A stretch of 26,376 nt of DNA, taken from the NCBI RefSeq assembly GCF_036639235.1, contig NZ_JAVWJB010000024.1, positions 1 to 26,376 on the forward strand, written 5' to 3'. Numbering within the stretch: the stretch's first letter is position 1; every line of letters starts with the position of its first letter. The notes beneath the pieces are model-generated. The model had not been told where the DNA came from and searched no databases. It was given only the letters and a program-made list of their open reading frames with translations. Below, in pieces: positions 21,696 through 26,376 of this stretch. Both the position numbers and the translations under genes were made by a program. This DNA comes from Clostridium_AB sp036639235 (lineage in GTDB: Bacteria > Bacillota > Clostridia > Clostridiales > Caloramatoraceae).

Positions 21696-22742
21696 ATGGG
21701 GATATTTATAGATTTAATAACAATGTCTTTATGTATGGGAGTTATTATTCTAGGGTTTTTCTTTTTTAGAGGAGCTTTAGAGAACAAAATATCATATAAA
21801 ACAGGTTATACAATTTGCAGATTAATAGTAGCTAGAATGTTAATTGTAGGGGGAGTAGGAGTAAGTATTCCAGTAGCGTTACTAGGTGTAAATTCTTCAA
21901 TAGAGGGTTCTAAGGGGGTAGGCCTTGGATCTGTACTATTTATTATATGGGTAACTGGCTCGTTGATAATACTTAGCTATTATACCTACCTTTATATAAA
22001 GTTTATGGTTGGAGTTAATAGATATAAGCACATAGTAGAGAATCAGTACATTAATTACTTAAATGATGAGATGAGAAAATGTAGTATTAAGGGAAGTGTT
22101 AAGCTCTACATGTTAGAAGGGATTTCAACACCTTTAATATTTGGGATATTAAATCCTCTTATTATTATTCCAAGAAGAGATTATTCAGAGGATGAGATTA
22201 GATTAATATTTAAACATGAACTAGTTCATTATAGAAGATGGGACAACCTATTCAAGTTGATGCTTAATCTAGTTAAGGTTATTCATTGGTTTAACCCAAC
22301 GGTTTATGTTTTAAGTAATATGTTTAATCTATATTGTGAAATATCATGTGATGAAGAGGTAGTTGAAACATTATCCATAGGGAGAAAGAAAGAATATGCA
22401 ATGGCACTTTTAAATAGTGTAAAAAGTTCTAGGACAAACAATGGGATATTCACACTAGGATTTAATAAAGGGGCTATAGAAGTTAAGAAGAGGATATCTA
22501 GAATATTTCTAAGTAATAACTATAGTAGAGAATTTTCTAGGGTATTAATAGGAGCTATATGTATAGCATCATTAGTAACACTTGATTTTTCATATGAGGT
22601 ATATGAAAAGGTAAGTGTAGATAATGTTAAGATTCAAGGATCCCCAATTATTAAGGAAAGTGAAAGTATGGTAATAACAAGGTCATTTATAGGTATTTCT
22701 AGTGGAGAAATATTAGAGTATAGTGATGACTTGTTTAGATAG
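21696..22742 (+). CDS. M56-family (BlaR1-like) membrane metallopeptidase, sensor domain absent
   Basis: A 348-residue membrane protease that typically inactivates the partner BlaI-type repressor. Three N-terminal hydrophobic helices (about 3-25, 42-66, 78-106) precede the zinc site HELVH (His174, Glu175, His178), with Glu215 in CEISCDEEVV as probable third ligand. A further helix is at about 284-302. The C-terminal part after it is only about 45 residues, so there is no penicillin-binding sensor domain as in BlaR1. The inducing signal must be sensed differently, perhaps by the VanZ-like neighbour's extracellular domain. The start follows the repressor stop by 5 nt with only a weak ribosome binding site, suggesting translational coupling. 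Confidence 0.9.
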   Translation: MGIFIDLITMSLCMGVIILGFFFFRGALENKISYKTGYTICRLIVARMLIVGGVGVSIPVALLGVNSSIEGSKGVGLGSVLFIIWVTGSLIILSYYTYLYIKFMVGVNRYKHIVENQYINYLNDEMRKCSIKGSVKLYMLEGISTPLIFGILNPLIIIPRRDYSEDEIRLIFKHELVHYRRWDNLFKLMLNLVKVIHWFNPTVYVLSNMFNLYCEISCDEEVVETLSIGRKKEYAMALLNSVKSSRTNNGIFTLGFNKGAIEVKKRISRIFLSNNYSREFSRVLIGAICIASLVTLDFSYEVYEKVSVDNVKIQGSPIIKESESMVITRSFIGISSGEILEYSDDLFR

Positions 22743-22784
22743 ATTTCTTAGTGATTAATTATGGCCTTGAAAGGATAATCGTAA

Positions 22785-24047
22785 ATGGCATTTAAGTTAA
22801 ATAAAAAAATTATATTTGAAGGGCTGTTTTATCTGCTTTTCATTGTTTACATACTTGTATTACTTAAGGTAGTTATGTTTAAGTATATATCAGTTTCTCA
22901 GGTTATATCAGGGAATATATTTGGAATGTTTAGGTCTGCAAATTTTATTCCATTTTATTCTATAGTATCTTGTTTTAATGGTGAAAGTGGAGATATGTTT
23001 AGGGCATTACTTAATTTACTAGGGAACATTGCCCTATTTGCACCACTTGGTTATTGCACAGCATTAATATTTAAAGCATTTAATAGGCTTTGGAAAATAG
23101 GGATTTTATCATTTGTAATAAGTAGTATATTTGAAGTTTTACAGTATACCCTATACATTGGAAGCTTAGATGTGGATGATGTTATTTTAAATACACTAGG
23201 TGGAATCCTTGGCTATGGAGTATATCTATTAGTTTGTAGATTAATTAGTAGTAGAGAAGTTCTTGTTAAGGTTTCTATAGTATTAAGCTTAATAGTATTT
23301 GCAGTAGGATATGGGGTTGCAAAGTATGAGTTTGGAGATGTTCTTGGTATATCAGATCATGAAACATTAACCATAGGTGAAGAGGATATTCCTAAGAGGA
23401 AGCCTGATTTTATAGGTACATATATAGATGGAAAAGATGGAGCAATAAGTCTTTATACAGGCAGAACCTATAAGGGTTCAAGTGAAGAAAAGCTTATGGA
23501 TAAGGCTAAAGTAAAGGTTACAAAGGACAGTAAAATACTATTTATGGAGATAAGTGAAGATAAGAAGACAACAACTGTTAAGTATAAGCCTATTACTATT
23601 AATGAATTAGAAGGTATAGAGAGTTACTCTAATATTAATCTTTGGAAAAATGGAGAAGTAGCAGAGGTTGTTGTTCTTTCAAAGGGAGCAGAAAAACCAT
23701 TAGATAATAGTAATACAGTTGTAGATAATTTTAATACTATTTCAGGTTTTTTAAATAGTGTAGAAGGTAATAGTGTTAATATTAATCTTATAAGCACTAT
23801 GGATAATGGAAATGGTACAAGCATTGCTACAAGTGGAAATGGAGAATACGCTAATAACAAATCCATTAAAATAAAAGATGGAGCAAAAATAATACTTAAA
23901 ACCATTACTAGATCAGGGAAGGTATTAAGTGAAAAAGAGATATCTCTTAATGAACTTAAGAAAGAAGATAGCCTTGAGATAAAGGGTAGTCATGGAGAAG
24001 AAGGATTTACTGGAGTTTCAGTTGTAGCATATAGAACAGAAAAATAA
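22785..24047 (+). CDS. VanZ-like membrane protein with duplicated extracellular domain
   Basis: A 420-residue protein. Residues 1-185 are a VanZ-like membrane domain with about five helices and the family signatures NFIPF, LLGNIALFAPLGY and SIFEVLQY followed by DVDDVILNTLGGILGY. VanZ proteins reduce susceptibility to lipoglycopeptides such as teicoplanin by an unresolved mechanism. Residues about 190-420 are predicted outside the cell and contain two related units. The first runs from KVKVTKDSKILF to ITINELE (about 238-310), the second from SIKIKDGAKIIL to ISLNELK (about 355-420). The start ATG 22785 has AAGGAT 8 nt upstream. It lies 42 nt after the M56 gene with no terminator between, so it is the third gene of the repressor operon. 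The C-terminal extension is unusual for the family and could be a ligand or wall-binding sensor. Confidence 0.85.
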   Translation: MAFKLNKKIIFEGLFYLLFIVYILVLLKVVMFKYISVSQVISGNIFGMFRSANFIPFYSIVSCFNGESGDMFRALLNLLGNIALFAPLGYCTALIFKAFNRLWKIGILSFVISSIFEVLQYTLYIGSLDVDDVILNTLGGILGYGVYLLVCRLISSREVLVKVSIVLSLIVFAVGYGVAKYEFGDVLGISDHETLTIGEEDIPKRKPDFIGTYIDGKDGAISLYTGRTYKGSSEEKLMDKAKVKVTKDSKILFMEISEDKKTTTVKYKPITINELEGIESYSNINLWKNGEVAEVVVLSKGAEKPLDNSNTVVDNFNTISGFLNSVEGNSVNINLISTMDNGNGTSIATSGNGEYANNKSIKIKDGAKIILKTITRSGKVLSEKEISLNELKKEDSLEIKGSHGEEGFTGVSVVAYRTEK

Positions 24048-24073
24048 TATGTGTAGAATATTATAAATAAGGT

Positions 24074-24112
24074 AAGGGAGTATGTCTAAATTAAATTTAG
24101 ACATACTCCCTT
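24074..24112. terminator. Bidirectional terminator between convergent operons
   Basis: A perfect 19-bp inverted repeat around base 24093 (24074-24092 with 24094-24112) with flanking A and T runs. Its last base is the first base of the spore photoproduct lyase stop codon on the minus strand. Confidence 0.85.
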
Positions 24113-25134
24113 TATATAATGTATTTGATTTCAGAGGAAGGGAATAGCGACTCAAGTGAGGATTTAAAAAACTCCTTAAGTTCACCCATTTCTTCCTTGG
24201 TATAAACATACTTGCCATATCCGAACTGACCATATTTATATTTTCTATCCTCATCTGCCATAGGTAGTGTGTTATCAGGAAATATTTCCATAATTCTTTC
24301 CTTAGCAATAGGAGTATATCTATGTGATATTACCTCAAAGGTAAGGGGATGTAATAAGTCACTTGGCATAACCGATTTAAGACGGTTAAGAAGTTCAGTA
24401 TATTCCTCCTTCCAGCCAGGATATATGAAAACAGGAGCAATTAAAAATCCTACAGGATAACCAGCTGAGGCTACCTTTCTACTTGCTTCTATTCTTTTAT
24501 CCCATGAGGCAGTAAGTCCCTCATAGCTATTTATTACAGTCTGGGTATTAATGCTAAACCTGATTTCTGTGTGTCCGTTGTGGGGAAGATCTAGTAGTGT
24601 ATCAACATCTGTATACTTAGTAACAAATCGGAACCTAGAATCTTCTCTTTCACCAAAGTAGGTAATAGCCCTAGAAAGTGAGCCTGTGTATGGTTCAACA
24701 GGTATAGGGTCACTTGTAGCAGCACCTTCGTATATTGTGATTTCAGGAAGACGCTCCCTAGTATACTGTGAGGCCTTATCTAAAATATCATCAACATTAA
24801 CGTGGACTTTCAGGAAGGGTTTATCCCCAAGCTGTGTATTAAGGTAACAATACTGACACTGGCCCATACATCCAGAAACAAGTGGAAGCATATAGTGTGC
24901 AGAGGGTTTACAGCTTTGGAACTTAAGTCCCTTCTTCACCCCAAGTACTAGGGTACGCTTACCCTCACGGTACATATCATGTAAGTTGTCTCCTGGGATA
25001 GAGCCCTTAACCCTATTAGAGTTAAGGTTAATTATCTCAATATCATCCCTAGAAGAAAATCTATCTAAAACAGACCTACCTATAGGATAGTCAGCAGCAC
25101 CCTTTTCAAATATAATTCGCTTAGGTATAAACAT
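24112..25134 (-). CDS. splB: Spore photoproduct lyase (radical SAM)
   Basis: A 340-residue radical SAM enzyme that reverts the thymine dimer 'spore photoproduct' during germination, the normal length. The [4Fe-4S] cluster motif is CMGQCQYCY (Cys89, Cys93, Cys96), followed by the conserved tyrosine 97. Bacillus enzymes use a cysteine in EAACTSD as hydrogen donor. Here the segment is EGAATSD with Ala139 at that place, and a separate Cys75 (KFQSCKPSAHY) lies upstream of the cluster. This is the arrangement I recall for clostridial lyases, in which a cysteine near position 74 is proposed to substitute. The gene directly supports an endospore-forming host. It is cotranscribed with the FAD oxidoreductase 11 nt upstream. 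Confidence 0.93.
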   Translation of the reverse strand: MFIPKRIIFEKGAADYPIGRSVLDRFSSRDDIEIINLNSNRVKGSIPGDNLHDMYREGKRTLVLGVKKGLKFQSCKPSAHYMLPLVSGCMGQCQYCYLNTQLGDKPFLKVHVNVDDILDKASQYTRERLPEITIYEGAATSDPIPVEPYTGSLSRAITYFGEREDSRFRFVTKYTDVDTLLDLPHNGHTEIRFSINTQTVINSYEGLTASWDKRIEASRKVASAGYPVGFLIAPVFIYPGWKEEYTELLNRLKSVMPSDLLHPLTFEVISHRYTPIAKERIMEIFPDNTLPMADEDRKYKYGQFGYGKYVYTKEEMGELKEFFKSSLESLFPSSEIKYII

Positions 25135-25145
25135 AAAATCCCCTC

Positions 25146-26360
25146 CTAATTATCAAATCTATTAACCCTAAATAGGTCCATATACTCTGGGGTTTCACCC
25201 TTATATAAACTAGTTAGCATCATAGATCCAAGAATAGCAAATAGTATTCCATTAGCCCCATAACCTAGGCAGTACCATAGATTTTTGTGTTTTGGGTCAG
25301 GTCCTATAAACCCAAGATTATCCTGTGTTGAGGCAAATGCTCCACAGTACCTATATTCAATATCAATATTATAATCTGGGAATAAATCCTTAAGTCGCTG
25401 CTCTAAAATTCCGTACTTCTTAGTGCATAGGTCTTCGTTATTAATGTCTGGGAAGAAGTTAATGTCCTCACCACCGATAATAAGTCTATTATCAACTGTT
25501 GATCTAATATAGTTATATGGGTCCTTGTTATCTCGAATATTAAGACCCTTATATAATTCATCAAGTTCATTAATTGGGTAGGTAGAAATATTAAATGTTG
25601 TGGTCTTAATGCCGAATACCCTATCTGTAAATAGTGATGTATTAAAACCAGTAGCAACTATTATCTTCTTACCACTTACCATATAGTCATAAACAGTATG
25701 TGCAATAACCCCATCCTCAGTATATTCAACCTTAACAACCTCGCTATTTTCAAAGACCTTACCTCCAAGGGAGGTTGAGGCGTTAAGTAGTGCGTGGGTG
25801 TATTTATATGGGTCAATTTGGATTCCACCATCCTTAGCTATAACACCTGCCTCAACATGGAATGAGAAGGGGTTGTTATCAGGGGTTATTAGTTCAACAG
25901 GAAGGGAGTGACTTCTTCTAAATTCGTATTCATTAATAATCTCCTTAGCATCCGACTTATTAGAAGTGTATAAAAGGTTAGATGATGGTGTATAGTCAAA
26001 GCTATTGCCATAACTACGAACAAATTCATGTATCTCATCAAGTGCCTTAATTCCTAGGTTATATGACTTAATAACATTGTCAATTGAGGTATACTGAGAT
26101 AATTCACCTGCATTAGAGTCTAGTTCATATTGTAGAAGGGATGTTGTAACACCTGTACTTCCATGGGCTACACGTCCTCCCTCAAGAACAACAGATGAAA
26201 TACCGTTTTTACCAAAATAATATGAAAGTAGAGCCCCAGTAACTCCTCCACCTACAATAATCACATCTGTTGTAATATTAGTAGTTAGGTATGGATACTG
26301 CTTAATACATGGATTAATTCTATTGAAAATACTATCGCCTTTAACATATTGTGTGTTCAT
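25146..26360 (-). CDS. FAD-dependent oxidoreductase (DAO family)
   Basis: A 404-residue flavoprotein of the D-amino-acid-oxidase-like superfamily. The N-terminal Rossmann motif is DVIIVGGGVTGALLSYYF (Gly37, Gly39, Gly42), followed by VVLEGGRVAHGSTGVTTSLL, which contacts the FAD ribose and covers the flavin. The C-terminal FAD strand is at NLWYCLGYGANGILFAI. This type deaminates or oxidises primary or secondary amines and amino acids (compare PuuB, glycine oxidase), often with H2O2 production. The substrate here is unknown. There is no C-terminal Rieske domain, which some relatives carry. The start ATG 26360 has GGTGAG 3 nt upstream (poor spacing) and AGGACGG further out. The gene is complete, ends 11 nt before splB and probably shares its transcript, which is functionally unexplained. 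Confidence 0.88.
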   Translation of the reverse strand: MNTQYVKGDSIFNRINPCIKQYPYLTTNITTDVIIVGGGVTGALLSYYFGKNGISSVVLEGGRVAHGSTGVTTSLLQYELDSNAGELSQYTSIDNVIKSYNLGIKALDEIHEFVRSYGNSFDYTPSSNLLYTSNKSDAKEIINEYEFRRSHSLPVELITPDNNPFSFHVEAGVIAKDGGIQIDPYKYTHALLNASTSLGGKVFENSEVVKVEYTEDGVIAHTVYDYMVSGKKIIVATGFNTSLFTDRVFGIKTTTFNISTYPINELDELYKGLNIRDNKDPYNYIRSTVDNRLIIGGEDINFFPDINNEDLCTKKYGILEQRLKDLFPDYNIDIEYRYCGAFASTQDNLGFIGPDPKHKNLWYCLGYGANGILFAILGSMMLTSLYKGETPEYMDLFRVNRFDN

Positions 26361-26376
26361 AATCTCACCGTCCTAA

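Overview
The window looks like chromosomal DNA of an anaerobic, motile, endospore-forming member of the Clostridia (Clostridium sensu lato). The DNA is AT-rich, ribosome binding sites are strong AGGAGG types, and the genes include spore photoproduct lyase, an iron-type alcohol dehydrogenase, a methyl-accepting chemotaxis protein and BlaI/M56 regulators. I cannot name the species. There is one 100-N scaffold gap (9156-9255), and identical 55-base flanks suggest it is an assembly artefact.

Layout: 1-500 is an upstream terminator, a long structured repeat (element A) and a promoter. 501-3796 holds an unrecognised beta-rich protein and two tandem S41 peptidase paralogues whose 5' ends were recently homogenised. 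3976-7547 holds an iron alcohol dehydrogenase and the copper ATPase CopA behind a CsoR-type operator. 7837-9108 holds a lipoprotein and a convergent GNAT acetyltransferase. 9414-11247 holds a neurotransmitter:sodium-symporter-family transporter on the minus strand, preceded by a long leader that encodes a tyrosine-rich leader peptide and mutually exclusive hairpins (a probable tyrosine attenuator). A divergent chemoreceptor with an amino-acid-binding dCache motif follows, then element B, a small MotA-like cytosolic protein, element C and a PutP-type sodium/proline symporter. 16519-21120 is a lipid-related group: an acyl-ligase/ACP/PlsC fusion, element D, a truncated element E, an Sfp-type phosphopantetheinyl transferase and a PAP2 phosphatase. 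21325-24047 is a BlaI repressor, M56 anti-repressor protease and VanZ-like membrane protein behind two operators. 24112-26360 is a minus-strand pair: spore photoproduct lyase and a FAD-dependent oxidoreductase.

The most unusual content is a family of about 200-base structured elements (four complete, one truncated). They share a fixed ruler of CTAAG motifs spaced 24, 24 and 10 nt and a conserved apical motif (AAACTC...TCAAAC). Much of the helix sequence between these motifs, including the outer arms, is copy-specific yet remains complementary within each copy. This indicates selection on structure rather than a simple recent MITE burst. The second highlight is the putative ribosome-mediated tyrosine attenuator. 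All family assignments rest on motifs read by eye; no database search was run.
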